DNA from: Rhodanobacter denitrificans
GTDB lineage: Bacteria > Pseudomonadota > Gammaproteobacteria > Xanthomonadales > Rhodanobacteraceae
Length of the DNA stretch: 64,000 nt
Direction of reading: 5' to 3'
NCBI GenBank assembly: GCA_003241385.1
Contig: QFPO01000023.1
Coordinates: forward strand, 29,372-93,371
Made by a program: the position numbers and the translations under genes. The notes beneath the pieces are model-generated. The model ran no database searches, had not been told where the DNA came from, and saw only the letters and a list, made by a program, of their open reading frames with translations. Shown here piece after piece: positions 32,894 to 41,468 of this stretch (its first letter is position 1; each line of letters begins with the position of its first letter).

Positions 32894-34291
32894 ATGAGCC
32901 TACGCCTGCACAATTCCTTGACCCGGCGGACCGAGGAATTCGTCCCTCAGGACCCCGCCCGGGTCACGATGTACGTCTGCGGACCGACCGTCTACAACTA
33001 CATCCACATCGGCAACGCCCGCCCCGCCGTGGTGTTCGACCTGCTGGCGCGGCTGCTGCGCCGGCGCTACCCGCAGGTGGTCTACGCCCGCAACATCACC
33101 GACGTCGACGACAAGATCAATGCGGCGGCGCAGGAAGCCGGCGTGCCGATCGGCCAGATCACCGAGCGCTATGCGCAGGCCTACCACGAGGACCTGGCCA
33201 AGCTCGGCGTCGCCCCGCCGGACGTGGTGCCGCACGCGACCGCGCACATTGCGCAGATCGTATCGATGTGCGAGCGCCTGATCGAGACCGGCCATGCCTA
33301 CGCCGCCGAAGGCCACGTGCTGTTCGACGTCGCGAGCTTTCCCGAGTACGGCCGGCTGTCCGGGCGGTCGATCGAGGACATGATCGCCGGCGCGCGCGTC
33401 GAGGTGGCGCCGTACAAGCGCAATCCGGCCGACTTCGTGCTCTGGAAGCCGTCCACGCCCGACCTGCCCGGCTGGGACAGCCCCTGGGGCCGCGGCCGTC
33501 CGGGCTGGCACATCGAATGCTCGGCGATGGCCGAAGCGCACCTCGGCGAGACGATCGACATCCACGCCGGCGGCAACGATCTGATGTTTCCGCACCACGA
33601 GAACGAGATCGCGCAGAGCACCTGCGCGCACGGCGGCCGGACCTTCGCGCGCTACTGGCTGCACAACGGCATGCTGAGCCTGGAAGGCCGCAAGATGTCC
33701 AAGTCGCTCGGCAATGTGATGGTGCTGCACGAACTGCTGCAGCGCCATCCGGCCGAATCGCTGCGGCTGGTGCTGCTGAAGGCGCACTACCGGCAGCCGC
33801 TGGACTGGTCCGACGCGGCGATCGCCCAGGCCGGCCGTACGCTCGACGGCTGGTACGGCGTGCTGCGCGATCTGGCCGACATCCCGGTCGAGGCGCCGCG
33901 TGTGCCGCCCGAGGTCGAGGCGGCGCTGTGCGACGACCTCAACACGCCGGCCGCGTTCGCGGTGCTGGCCGGACTGGCCGACGCCGCGCGCAAGGCGGCC
34001 ACGCCGGACGCGCGCCGCGCCGCGAAGGCCGACCTGCTCGGCGCCGGCGCCCTGCTCGGCGTGCTGCAGCAGGATCCGGAAGCCTGGTTCCGGCAGGCGG
34101 TCGGCGGCCAGACGGTCGACGCGGGCTGGATCGAGGGCCTGCTCGAGCAGCGTCGCGCGGCACGCGCCGCACGCGATTTCGCGACCTCGGACCGGATCCG
34201 CGACGAGCTGGCGGCACGCGGCATCGTCATCGAGGACGGTGCCGGCGGCACGCGCTGGAAGGTGGCCAAGAGCGATGACTGTGTCGCTTGA
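32894..34291 (+). CDS. cysS: Cysteinyl-tRNA synthetase
   Basis: This class I synthetase charges tRNA-Cys. The 465-residue product has the zinc ligands Cys in YVCGPTV, Cys in HIECSAMAEAHLG and His/Glu in FPHHENEIAQ, the class I signatures HIGN (in YIHIGNARPAV) and KMSKSLGN, and the anticodon-binding helical tail. The length matches bacterial CysRS (461 in E. coli). The ATG at 32894 starts the standard N-terminus (LRLHNSLTRRTEEFVPQ); an in-frame ATG at 32849 overlaps the putative -10 and is unlikely. It overlaps sufE by 17 bases, so the two are one operon joining cysteine charging with sulfur transfer. Confidence 0.97.
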   Translation: MSLRLHNSLTRRTEEFVPQDPARVTMYVCGPTVYNYIHIGNARPAVVFDLLARLLRRRYPQVVYARNITDVDDKINAAAQEAGVPIGQITERYAQAYHEDLAKLGVAPPDVVPHATAHIAQIVSMCERLIETGHAYAAEGHVLFDVASFPEYGRLSGRSIEDMIAGARVEVAPYKRNPADFVLWKPSTPDLPGWDSPWGRGRPGWHIECSAMAEAHLGETIDIHAGGNDLMFPHHENEIAQSTCAHGGRTFARYWLHNGMLSLEGRKMSKSLGNVMVLHELLQRHPAESLRLVLLKAHYRQPLDWSDAAIAQAGRTLDGWYGVLRDLADIPVEAPRVPPEVEAALCDDLNTPAAFAVLAGLADAARKAATPDARRAAKADLLGAGALLGVLQQDPEAWFRQAVGGQTVDAGWIEGLLEQRRAARAARDFATSDRIRDELAARGIVIEDGAGGTRWKVAKSDDCVA

Positions 34292-34712
34292 GACGGCGCC
34301 CGAGCCGACCGCCGAGGCGGCGCAGCAGGCGATCGCCGAGGAATTCGCGTTCTTCGGCGACTGGACCGAGCGCTACCAGTATCTGATCGATCTCGGCCGC
34401 AAGCTGCCGGCGTTCCCGGACGCGCTCAAGACCGAGGAGCACCGCGTCCAGGGCTGCCAGTCCCAGGTCTGGCTGGTCGCCGAGGGCGACGCCGGCCAGC
34501 TGCGCTTCCGCGCGATCAGCGATTCGGCGATCGTCTCCGGACTGATCGCGCTGCTGCTGCGCGTCTATTCGGCGCGGCCGGCCGCCGAGATCCTCGCCAC
34601 CGAGCCGCGCTTCATCGAGTCGATCGGCCTGGCCAAGCATCTGTCGCCGACCCGTTCCAACGGACTGGCCGCGATGCTGGCGATGATCAAGCGCCACGCC
34701 GCGGCGGTCTGA
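34275..34712 (+). CDS. sufE: Cysteine desulfuration protein SufE
   Basis: SufE takes persulfide sulfur from the cysteine desulfurase SufS and delivers it to Fe-S cluster assembly. The 145-residue protein has the active cysteine Cys61 in HRVQGCQSQVWL and the family segments FAFFGDWTERYQYLIDLGRKLP and the LLLRVYSARPAAEIL helix. The length fits SufE (138 in E. coli). Its ATG lies inside the end of cysS (17-base overlap). No other suf genes are in the window, so its SufS partner is encoded elsewhere; nfuA at 56854-57435 belongs to the same pathway. It converges with phoU with 16 bases between. Confidence 0.93.
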   Translation: MTVSLETAPEPTAEAAQQAIAEEFAFFGDWTERYQYLIDLGRKLPAFPDALKTEEHRVQGCQSQVWLVAEGDAGQLRFRAISDSAIVSGLIALLLRVYSARPAAEILATEPRFIESIGLAKHLSPTRSNGLAAMLAMIKRHAAAV

Positions 34713-34728
34713 GACACCGGCCGGCGCG

Positions 34729-35457
34729 TCACTCGCCGGCGGCGTCCTCGTTGCGCGCCAGGCCGGTGTGCCGCACGTCCTTGCCGCGCACCAGATACAG
34801 CACGTACTCGCAGAGGTTCTTGCAGCGGTCGCCGATCCGCTCGAGCGAGCGCGCGGCCCAGAGCCGTTCGAGCTCCTCGGGGATCGTGTCGGGCACGGCG
34901 CGCATGCGCGCGGTCAGCAGCGCCAGCAGCTCGCGGTAGCGCGCGTCGATGCGGCGGTCGCGCCGGATCACGTCCAGCGCCAGCCGCTCGTCGAGCCGCG
35001 CGAACGCGTCGAGCGCGCTGCGCAGCATGTCGCGCGCATGCGATCCGAGCGCGGCCAGCGCCGCGGTCGGCTCCTCGCCGTGGCTGTCCTCGCCGATCAG
35101 ACCCTCGGCGATGCGCTCGATGCGTTTGGCCTCGTCGCCGATCCGCTCGATGTCGCCGAGCATCTTCATGACCGTCAGCACGAGGCGCAGGTCCGAGGCG
35201 GCCGGCTGGCGACGCGCGAGGATCTGCGTGCACTGGCTGTCGATCTCGATCTCGGCCGCGTTGATACGCTCCTCGCGCGCGGTGACCTCGACGCCGAGCC
35301 GGGCGTCGCCGTCGGTCAGCACGCGCAATGCGACCGCGAGCTGTTCCTCGACCAGGCCGCCCATCGCGAGTACCTTGCGGCGGACGTCCTCCAGTTCCTG
35401 GCTGAACTGCCGCGAGATGTGCGGATTGAGGTGGGCGTACTCGGTGGACGTCGGCAT
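34729..35457 (-). CDS. phoU: Phosphate signalling protein PhoU
   Basis: PhoU couples the Pst transporter to the PhoR sensor and keeps the Pho regulon off when phosphate is plentiful. The 242-residue protein has the two symmetrical three-helix PhoU domains with the metal-binding repeat sequences ERIGDEAKRIERIAEG and LERIGDRCKNLCEYVLYL. It is the last gene of pstC-pstA-pstB-phoU, 146 bases after pstB. The ATG at 35457 gives the normal N-terminus, including HLNPHISRQFSQELEDVR. Genes for PhoB and PhoR are not in the window. Confidence 0.95.
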   Translation of the reverse strand: MPTSTEYAHLNPHISRQFSQELEDVRRKVLAMGGLVEEQLAVALRVLTDGDARLGVEVTAREERINAAEIEIDSQCTQILARRQPAASDLRLVLTVMKMLGDIERIGDEAKRIERIAEGLIGEDSHGEEPTAALAALGSHARDMLRSALDAFARLDERLALDVIRRDRRIDARYRELLALLTARMRAVPDTIPEELERLWAARSLERIGDRCKNLCEYVLYLVRGKDVRHTGLARNEDAAGE

Positions 35458-35603
35458 CTTGGGGCTCCAGCAGGTGTCCGAGCGGGTTCGGCCCGTCGTT
35501 CGTTCGATTCGCGCGAGCCCGGGCTCGCAAGTCCATCGCGCTCGCCGGCCGCTCGCACCGGCGCCGCGCGGTCCGCTTCGCGTCCTCCGCGGCCGGCACC
35601 CGG

Positions 35604-36413
35604 TCAGCCGTAGCGGCCGGTCACGTAGTCCTCGGTCTCGCGGCGCAGCGGATTGGTGAACAGCGTATCGGTATCGTTGACCTCGATCAGCCGGCCCTCG
35701 CTGATGAACGCGGCGTAGTCCGATACGCGCGCGGCCTGCTGCAGATTATGCGTGGCCAGCACGATCGCGCAGCGGCGGCCGAGCCGGCGCAGCAGGTCTT
35801 CCAGGTGCAGCGTGGACTGCGGATCGAGCGCGGCGGCCGGCTCGTCCATCAGCAGCACCTGCGGCTGCAGCGCCAGCGCGCGCGCGATCGCGAGCCGCTG
35901 CTGCTGTCCCGGCGTCAGCGCGGGCGCCGGCGCGTCGAGACGATCGGCCACCTCGTCCCAGAGCGCGACCGCACGCAGCGCGTCCTCGACCGGCGCGTCG
36001 AGCACGTCGCGGCGCAACCCGAGCAGGCGCAGACCATAGGCGACGTTCTCGTAGATCGACAGCGGGAACGGGTTCGGTGCCGGAAACACCATGCCGACGC
36101 GCCGCCGCACCTCGTGCACCGGCACGGCCGCGCTCAGCAGATCGGTGCCGTCGAGCAGCACCTCGCCGTCGATCCGGCAGCCGTGCACTTCCTCGTTGAG
36201 CCGGTTCAGGCAGCGCAGCAGGCTGGTCTTGCCGCTGCCGCTCGGGCCGATCACGGCGAGGATCCGCTCGGCCGGCACGGCCAGATCGATCGCATGCAGC
36301 ACCTGCCGCTGTTCGAACCACAGCGACAGCGAGCGCGTGCGCAGGGCGATCGCGACGTCGTCGAACAGCTGCGCGGCGATCGTGGTGGTCGAATCGAAAT
36401 CGGGTATGGCCAT
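35604..36413 (-). CDS. pstB: Phosphate ABC transporter ATP-binding protein PstB with degenerate motifs
   Basis: The cytoplasmic ATPase of the Pst phosphate importer, 269 residues. Walker A is intact (GPSGSGKT, 56-63), as are Walker B with Glu191 (LLMDEP) and the H-loop His222 (LATHN). Two other motifs differ from the family. The Q-loop reads MVFPAPNPFP with Pro111 where PstB has Gln, and the signature reads LTPGQQQR instead of LSGGQQQR. Each would weaken normal ATPase coupling, so activity may be altered. The ATG at 36413 is preferred; a TTG at 36425 overlapping the pstA stop is the alternative. Gene order after pstA and before phoU is standard. Confidence 0.92.
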   Translation of the reverse strand: MAIPDFDSTTTIAAQLFDDVAIALRTRSLSLWFEQRQVLHAIDLAVPAERILAVIGPSGSGKTSLLRCLNRLNEEVHGCRIDGEVLLDGTDLLSAAVPVHEVRRRVGMVFPAPNPFPLSIYENVAYGLRLLGLRRDVLDAPVEDALRAVALWDEVADRLDAPAPALTPGQQQRLAIARALALQPQVLLMDEPAAALDPQSTLHLEDLLRRLGRRCAIVLATHNLQQAARVSDYAAFISEGRLIEVNDTDTLFTNPLRRETEDYVTGRYG

Positions 36414-36421
36414 CGTGCGGA

Positions 36422-37684
36422 TCAAATCGGAAGCGCGCGATCGCGATCGCGCAGGCGCCTGCCGACGAGGCCGGCGGCGGCATTGAGCACCAGCACCAGC
36501 GCGACCAGCAGCAGCGCGGCCGAGTAGGCACGCGGCACGCCGACCAGCGCGTCCGGGCTGATCAGCGCCTGGTCGTAGACCGCGAAGCCCAGGTGCGTGA
36601 ACTGGCGCGACGGATGCAGATACGGGAACGCCGCGTCGATCGGCGAGGCCGGCGCGTACTTGACGACGCCGACCAGCATCAGCGGCGCGACCGCGCCGAC
36701 CGCGCGCGCGACCGCGAGGATCCAGGCGCTCAGCACGGCCGGCCGCGCCTGCGGCAGCAGCAGCCGGCGCAGCGTCTCGCCGCGCGTCGCGCCGAGCGCG
36801 AGCGAGCCCAGCCGCTGCGTGTCCGGGATCCGCGAGAGACCCTCCTCGACCGTCGCGACGACTACCGGCAGGGTCAGCACCGCCAGCGTCAGCGCGGCCC
36901 AGAGCAGACCGCCGGTGCCGAACGTCGGCACCGGCAGGCGGTCGGCGTAGAGCCAGCGATCGAGGCCGCCGCCGATGCCGTGCACGAACAGGCCGAGTCC
37001 GAGCACGCCGTAGACGATCGACGGCACGCCGGCGAGGCTGGCGACCGCGCCGCGCACGAGGGCGCCGAGGCGGCCGCGGCCGGCATAGACGTGCAGATGC
37101 ACCGCCGCGGCGACGCCGATCGGCATCACGATCAGGCTCATCAGCAGCACCAGCGTCAGCGTACCGGCCAGTGCCGGCAGCAGACCCTGGCCGTGATCGC
37201 CGGGCCGGTCGCCGCCGAACGCGTACGCGCGCAGGCGCTCGCCGAAGAACGCGAGCTTGCCTGCGAACGTCAGCGCATTGCGCGGTTCGGCCGCGGCGAC
37301 GCCGGGCTCGTGCGCACCGGCCTCGCCGAGGCGGTAGCTGTGGCGTCCGTCTGCATGCACGCGTGCGATCGCATCGGGCGGCCGCCGCTCGGCGAGGATC
37401 TCCTCCTCGCGCAGCCGCAGGTAGCCGTCGCCGGGCCGCACCTGCTCGTCGCCGCGCACGATCAGCGCATCGTCACGGCGCAACACGAGCTCGCCGAGCA
37501 CGGTGCGGCCGTCGCGCAGCGTGTATTCGATCACCGGCTGTGGCCAGAACGGTGCCAGACCGGCGCGCACCAGCAACAGCACGATGCCGCCGGCCAGCGC
37601 CAGACACAGGGCGAGACCGGCCGCCGAGGCGCCGACCGCGAGGTCTTCGCCGATGCGTCCGCGCCGGATCGCCGCCCCGCGCAT
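36422..37684 (-). CDS. pstA: Phosphate ABC transporter permease PstA, long form
   Basis: One of two membrane subunits of the Pst importer. The 420-residue product has one N-terminal helix (GLALCLALAGGIVLLLVRAGL), then a soluble insertion of about 120 residues with several charged beta-type segments (VIEYTLRDGRTVLGELVLRR, DAIARVHADGRHSYRLGE), as in the long PstA of many proteobacteria. The permease core follows, with SIVYGVLGLGLFVHG and the EAA-like loop LGSLALGATRGETLRRLLLPQA. It ends directly before pstB. The ATG at 37684 is used; a GTG at 37690 overlapping the pstC stop (GTGA) is equally possible and would add two residues. Confidence 0.9.
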   Translation of the reverse strand: MRGAAIRRGRIGEDLAVGASAAGLALCLALAGGIVLLLVRAGLAPFWPQPVIEYTLRDGRTVLGELVLRRDDALIVRGDEQVRPGDGYLRLREEEILAERRPPDAIARVHADGRHSYRLGEAGAHEPGVAAAEPRNALTFAGKLAFFGERLRAYAFGGDRPGDHGQGLLPALAGTLTLVLLMSLIVMPIGVAAAVHLHVYAGRGRLGALVRGAVASLAGVPSIVYGVLGLGLFVHGIGGGLDRWLYADRLPVPTFGTGGLLWAALTLAVLTLPVVVATVEEGLSRIPDTQRLGSLALGATRGETLRRLLLPQARPAVLSAWILAVARAVGAVAPLMLVGVVKYAPASPIDAAFPYLHPSRQFTHLGFAVYDQALISPDALVGVPRAYSAALLLVALVLVLNAAAGLVGRRLRDRDRALPI

Positions 37685-37686
37685 CG

Positions 37687-38742
37687 TCACGCCGAGCGCG
37701 CCCGCAACCGCGCCGCCGCCAGATTGCAGGCAAAGCTCAGCACGAACAGCATCAGCGTCGCGATCAGCAGCGTGTGCCAGAGCGCGCCGCCGCGCTCGGC
37801 GGCCGGCAGCGACAGGGCGAGCTCGGCGCTGAGGCTGCGCAGCCCGTCGCGCGGATCGACGCTGGCGATCGCCGTATTGCCGCTGGCCATCAGCACGATC
37901 ATCGTCTCGCCGGCGCAGCGGCCGAGCGCCAGCAGGGCCGCGGCGGCCAGACCGGGCGCAGCCGCCGGCAGCACCAAGGTGCGCAAAGCCTGCCAGCGCG
38001 ACGCGCCGAGCGCGGCCGCAGCGTCGAGGTGGCGGTCCCAGGCGCGCTGCAAGGCATCGGCGCTGACGGTGCAGATCAGCGGCACGGCCGCCACGCCGAG
38101 CGCGAGCCCGACCAGCACGCCGTTCCACGGACGGTCGACCGCGACCGCACCGACCCACGGATCCCAGGCGATCACACCGGCACCGGCCGCGAGCCCGACC
38201 GCGAGCGCGACGAACGGCCGCCGCGCAGGACGGGCGCGCAGCATCGGTCTGCACACCGCGAAGCTCGCGATCACGGCCGCGAGCACCGCCGCCGCGAGCA
38301 GCAGCAGCGTCGCGATCCGCGACTGCAGCCACGGCGCGAGCCAGGTCAGCGCGATCAGACCGAGCACCACGGTCGGAATCGCCGCGAGCAGATCGAGCAC
38401 CGGCCGCCAGCGGCTGCGCTGCAGCGGCGTCGAGAAGCTGACCAGATGGACCGCCGCGGCGAGCCCGACCGGAAACGCCAGCAGCACCGCGAGCACGCTG
38501 GCCTTCAACGTGCCGGTCAGCAGGACACCGAGGCGCTCGCCGGTACCGTCCGGCACGGCCGTCGACGGCAGCAGCTCGACCAGCAGGAACACCGGAATCG
38601 CCAGCATCGAGGCGAGCACCGCACCGGCGCCGATCGCGGCCAGCGCGCGTCCGGCGCGCTCGCGCCGGCGTCGCGGCGCGCGGCTCCGCTGCACCAGCGC
38701 GGCGACGTCGAGAGCGGGTTCGGCACGCAACGGGACGGACAT
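37687..38742 (-). CDS. pstC: Phosphate ABC transporter permease PstC
   Basis: The first membrane subunit of the Pst importer, 351 residues with about six helices. It shows LTGTLKASVLAVLLAFPVGLAAAVHL near the start of the permease domain, IPTVVLGLIALTWLAPWL and the EAA-like loop AALGASRWQALRTLVLPAAAPGL, each cited in part. It is shorter between helices than pstA. It is the promoter-proximal gene, and no pstS precedes it. The ATG at 38742 falls almost at the transcription start implied by the Pho box and -10 upstream, so the mRNA may be leaderless or have a very short leader. Confidence 0.92.
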   Translation of the reverse strand: MSVPLRAEPALDVAALVQRSRAPRRRRERAGRALAAIGAGAVLASMLAIPVFLLVELLPSTAVPDGTGERLGVLLTGTLKASVLAVLLAFPVGLAAAVHLVSFSTPLQRSRWRPVLDLLAAIPTVVLGLIALTWLAPWLQSRIATLLLLAAAVLAAVIASFAVCRPMLRARPARRPFVALAVGLAAGAGVIAWDPWVGAVAVDRPWNGVLVGLALGVAAVPLICTVSADALQRAWDRHLDAAAALGASRWQALRTLVLPAAAPGLAAAALLALGRCAGETMIVLMASGNTAIASVDPRDGLRSLSAELALSLPAAERGGALWHTLLIATLMLFVLSFACNLAAARLRARSA

Positions 38743-38748
38743 CGACGC

Positions 38749-38782
38749 ACGCTAGGCGTTGCAGATGACAGGAACGTGACAT
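38749..38782 (-). promoter_or_regulatory. Pho box and -10 of the pst operon
   Basis: On the minus strand ATGTCAC (38782-38776) and CTGTCAT (38771-38765) are 7-base repeats with a 4-base spacer, a close match to the PhoB consensus. Nine bases on comes CTAGCGT, giving a -10 candidate TAGCGT at 38754-38749. This leaves only about 6 bases before the pstC ATG. Confidence 0.75.
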
Positions 38783-38876
38783 CGTGAAGCCTGCGTCACC
38801 GCCGTGCAACAAAAACGCAACGCCTACGCAAGGACCAGCTGCGAGCCTGCCGATGGCTACCCTGGGGCCCGACCCG

Positions 38877-40013
38877 ATGCACGTCGCACTCGTCACCGAA
38901 ACCTGGCCGCCCGAGATCAACGGCGTGGCGCTCACCGTCCAGTCGCTCGCCGCCGGCCTGAGCGGCCTGGGCCATCGCGTCGAGGTGGTCCGGCCGCGGC
39001 AGTCGGACGAGGAAGCCGCCGAAGGCCCGGCCGGCGTCGAACACGTGCTGGTTCGCGGCGCTGCGCTGCCGCGCTATCCGGGTCTGCGCTTCGGCCTGCC
39101 GGCACGCCATACGCTGCTGCGCCGCTGGCGTCTGGAACGTCCCGACGCGATCTACGTCGCGACCGAGGGACCGCTCGGCGTCAGCGCGATGACGATCGCG
39201 CACCGCCTCGGCGTGCCGGCCTGCACCGGCTTCCACACGCGCTTCGACGATTTCGTCCGTCATTACGGCCTCGGCTTCCTGACGCCGGCGGTGTTCGCCT
39301 GGCTGCGCCGCTTCCACAACCGCGCCGCTGCGACCCTGGTGCCGACCGAGGAACTGGCGCGCTATCTGCGCCGGCACCGCTTCCGCAACGTGCGGCTGCT
39401 GCATCGCGCGGTCGACACGCAGCTGTTCCACCCGATGCGCCGCGACGCCGAACTGCGCGCGCAATGGGGACTGGACGGCGACCAGCTCGCGGTGGTCCAC
39501 GTCGGGCGCGTGGCGCCGGAGAAGAATCTGGACCTGCTGGTCCGCGCGTTCCGCCGGATCCAGACCTGCCGGCCCGATGCGCGCCTGATCCTGGTCGGCG
39601 ACGGCCCGGCCCGCGCGGCGCTCGCGCAGCAGCACCCGGACATCGTGTTCAGCGGCCTGCACCGCGGCGAGTTGCTGGCGCGCCATTACGCCAGCGGCGA
39701 TCTGTTCCTGTTTCCGAGCATCACCGAGACCTTCGGCAACGTCACGCTCGAGGCGATGGCGAGCGGCCTGGCCGTGGCCGCCTACGACTACGGCGCCGCG
39801 CGCGAACGCATCGTCGACGGCCAGACCGGCCGGCGCGTGCCGTTCGACGATGCCGACGCGTTCATCGAGGCCGCGCTGGCGCTGGCCGCCGATGATCCGG
39901 CCCGCTCCGCGATGGGCCGCGCCGCGCGCGCCTCGGTCGAAGGCCTCAACCCGGCCTCGGTCACGCTGCGCTTCGTCGAACTGCTCTCCGATCTGTCGCT
40001 GAGGGCCGCCTGA
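38877..40013 (+). CDS. Family 4 glycosyltransferase, possibly glycolipid-forming
   Basis: A 378-residue GT-B retaining glycosyltransferase. It opens with HVALVTETWPPEINGVALTV, like SqdX/MgtA-type enzymes that glycosylate diacylglycerol or mannosyl lipids. VHVGRVAPEKNLDLLVRAF marks the C-terminal domain, and the EX7E motif is in FPSITETFGNVTLEAMASG. It overlaps a PAP2 phosphatase gene (TGATG) and diverges from the pst operon. Together these could make glycolipids from phosphatidate under phosphate limitation, but this is inference. The ATG at 38877 gives the family N-terminus; an ATG at 38853 would add eight residues. Confidence 0.88.
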   Translation: MHVALVTETWPPEINGVALTVQSLAAGLSGLGHRVEVVRPRQSDEEAAEGPAGVEHVLVRGAALPRYPGLRFGLPARHTLLRRWRLERPDAIYVATEGPLGVSAMTIAHRLGVPACTGFHTRFDDFVRHYGLGFLTPAVFAWLRRFHNRAAATLVPTEELARYLRRHRFRNVRLLHRAVDTQLFHPMRRDAELRAQWGLDGDQLAVVHVGRVAPEKNLDLLVRAFRRIQTCRPDARLILVGDGPARAALAQQHPDIVFSGLHRGELLARHYASGDLFLFPSITETFGNVTLEAMASGLAVAAYDYGAARERIVDGQTGRRVPFDDADAFIEAALALAADDPARSAMGRAARASVEGLNPASVTLRFVELLSDLSLRAA

Positions 40014-40570
40014 TGAGCGCACTGGAACTGTTCCAGCGACTGGAAGCGCGCAGCGGCGAATGGCGCCTGTGCCAGCGCGCGAACCGCTGGGGCGGCGGGC
40101 GCGCGGCCCTGGCCTTCTTCGGCGCGGTCAGCCGGCTCGGCGACGGCGTGTTCTGGTACGTGCTGATCGGCGTGCTGCTGCTCAGCGGCACCGCACGCGG
40201 CGCAGCGGCCGCGCTGAACATGGCCCTGGTCGGCGTGGTCGCGCTGCTGCTGTATCGCGGCCTCAAACGCTGGACGCGGCGGCCGCGTCCGTTCCGTTCG
40301 CACGGCGGCATCGTCGCGCACGTCGCGCCGCTCGACGAGTTCAGCTTTCCGTCCGGCCATACGCTGCACGCGGTCAGCTTCACGACCGTCGCGATCGCCT
40401 ACGTGCCGTGGCTGGCCGTGCTGCTGATTCCGTTCGCGCTCCTGGTCGGCGCCTCGCGCGTCGTGCTCGGCCTGCACTATCCGAGCGACGTCATCGCCGC
40501 GACGCTGATCGGCATCGCGCTCGGCACGGCCTCGCTGCCGATAGCCGGCCTGTTCGTCCCGGCCTACTGA
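40013..40570 (+). CDS. PAP2-family membrane phosphatase
   Basis: A 185-residue integral membrane phosphatase of the type 2 phosphatidic acid phosphatase family. The three motifs are KRWTRRPRPF (KX6RP), FPSGHTLHA (PSGH) and SRVVLGLHYPSDV (SRX5HX3D), all with their catalytic Arg, Ser, His and Asp. Five to six helices surround them. Substrates in this family are phosphatidate, phosphatidylglycerol phosphate or undecaprenyl pyrophosphate. Fusion-like coupling to the glycosyltransferase (stop and start share one base) favours a lipid phosphate whose product the transferase uses. Confidence 0.9.
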   Translation: MSALELFQRLEARSGEWRLCQRANRWGGGRAALAFFGAVSRLGDGVFWYVLIGVLLLSGTARGAAAALNMALVGVVALLLYRGLKRWTRRPRPFRSHGGIVAHVAPLDEFSFPSGHTLHAVSFTTVAIAYVPWLAVLLIPFALLVGASRVVLGLHYPSDVIAATLIGIALGTASLPIAGLFVPAY

Positions 40571-40631
40571 GCGGCAGTGGATCGCGGCTCGCTGCGCGCG
40601 AATCGCGCGACGAGCCACGACGATCGGCTGC

Positions 40632-41324
40632 TCAGTCCGTCTCGAAGCCGTCGGCGAAGATCGGATCGGCGACGCGCGCGACGTGCAGGTTGTCGATGCG
40701 CAGGTCGAAGTCGGCGAAGCCGTAGAACATGCCCGGCTCGAGCGTCGTGAATGCCAGCGACTCGACCTGGGCCAGCACGTCGGCGAAGGTCACACCGTCG
40801 GGCAGGCGCGGTTCGAACGTGACCGGATCCTCGGCACCGTAGCCGCCCCAGCCGGCCGGCAGCGCGGTCGCGCGCGGATCGAACGTGACCGCATAGCGCG
40901 CCCAGTCCTGGCCGCTCTCGAGCAATGCCAGCGGATACCACACCGACGTCCACGGATAGCCGTCCTGCGCGAGACTGTAGCTGCGCACGTCCAGGACCAG
41001 CGTGCGCGGCACCGGCGAGCCGATCATCGTGATCGAGTCGACCTTGACGTCGACGCTGAGCGTGACCGACGTGGCCGTGCCGTAATCACCCAGGAACGCG
41101 GTGTTGGCGTCGGTCGAGAACGTGATGCCGAAATTGTTGAACACCGTGTGCGCATGTGCGCCCGGATTGCCGCCTTCGGCTTCGATCGTGGTCGCGCCGC
41201 CGCTGCCCTGCGGCCCGGCCCAGCCGTCCCAGCCCGCGTCGAACGTCACCGTCGCGGTCTGCGCGGACACCAGCGGCGCCGTCAGCAGTCCGAGCACGAC
41301 CCAGCCCGTCATCGATCGCCACAT
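40632..41324 (-). CDS. Secreted protein with C-terminal GFE tag, paralogue of the next gene
   Basis: A 230-residue exported protein with a Sec signal (GWVVLGLLTAPLVSA). The mature region is a beta-rich domain with TVTFDAGWDGW, TTIEAEGGNPGAHAHTVF, FDPRATALPAGWGG, LPDGVTFADVLAQVESL and DFDLRIDN. The same segments occur in order in the first 210 residues of the protein at 41469-43151, so the two arose by duplication. The tail ADPIFADGFETD carries the GFE motif shared with other secreted proteins here. The ATG at 41324 is chosen because GGGAGA sits 7 bases upstream; an ATG at 41339 overlaps that site. The function is unknown, possibly carbohydrate binding. Confidence 0.8.
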   Translation of the reverse strand: MWRSMTGWVVLGLLTAPLVSAQTATVTFDAGWDGWAGPQGSGGATTIEAEGGNPGAHAHTVFNNFGITFSTDANTAFLGDYGTATSVTLSVDVKVDSITMIGSPVPRTLVLDVRSYSLAQDGYPWTSVWYPLALLESGQDWARYAVTFDPRATALPAGWGGYGAEDPVTFEPRLPDGVTFADVLAQVESLAFTTLEPGMFYGFADFDLRIDNLHVARVADPIFADGFETD

Positions 41325-41468
41325 CGCAGCGTCTCCCATTGCGAGGGCCGCTCGCGCAGGCCCGGTGCGGACAGGACGCGCCCTGCCGCGGCTTCGTCGC
41401 AGACACGATGCCGCCGCGTGCCGTTTCGGGCGCGCGGCGGCATCGGGACGCCGGGAGTGCCGGCGTCG

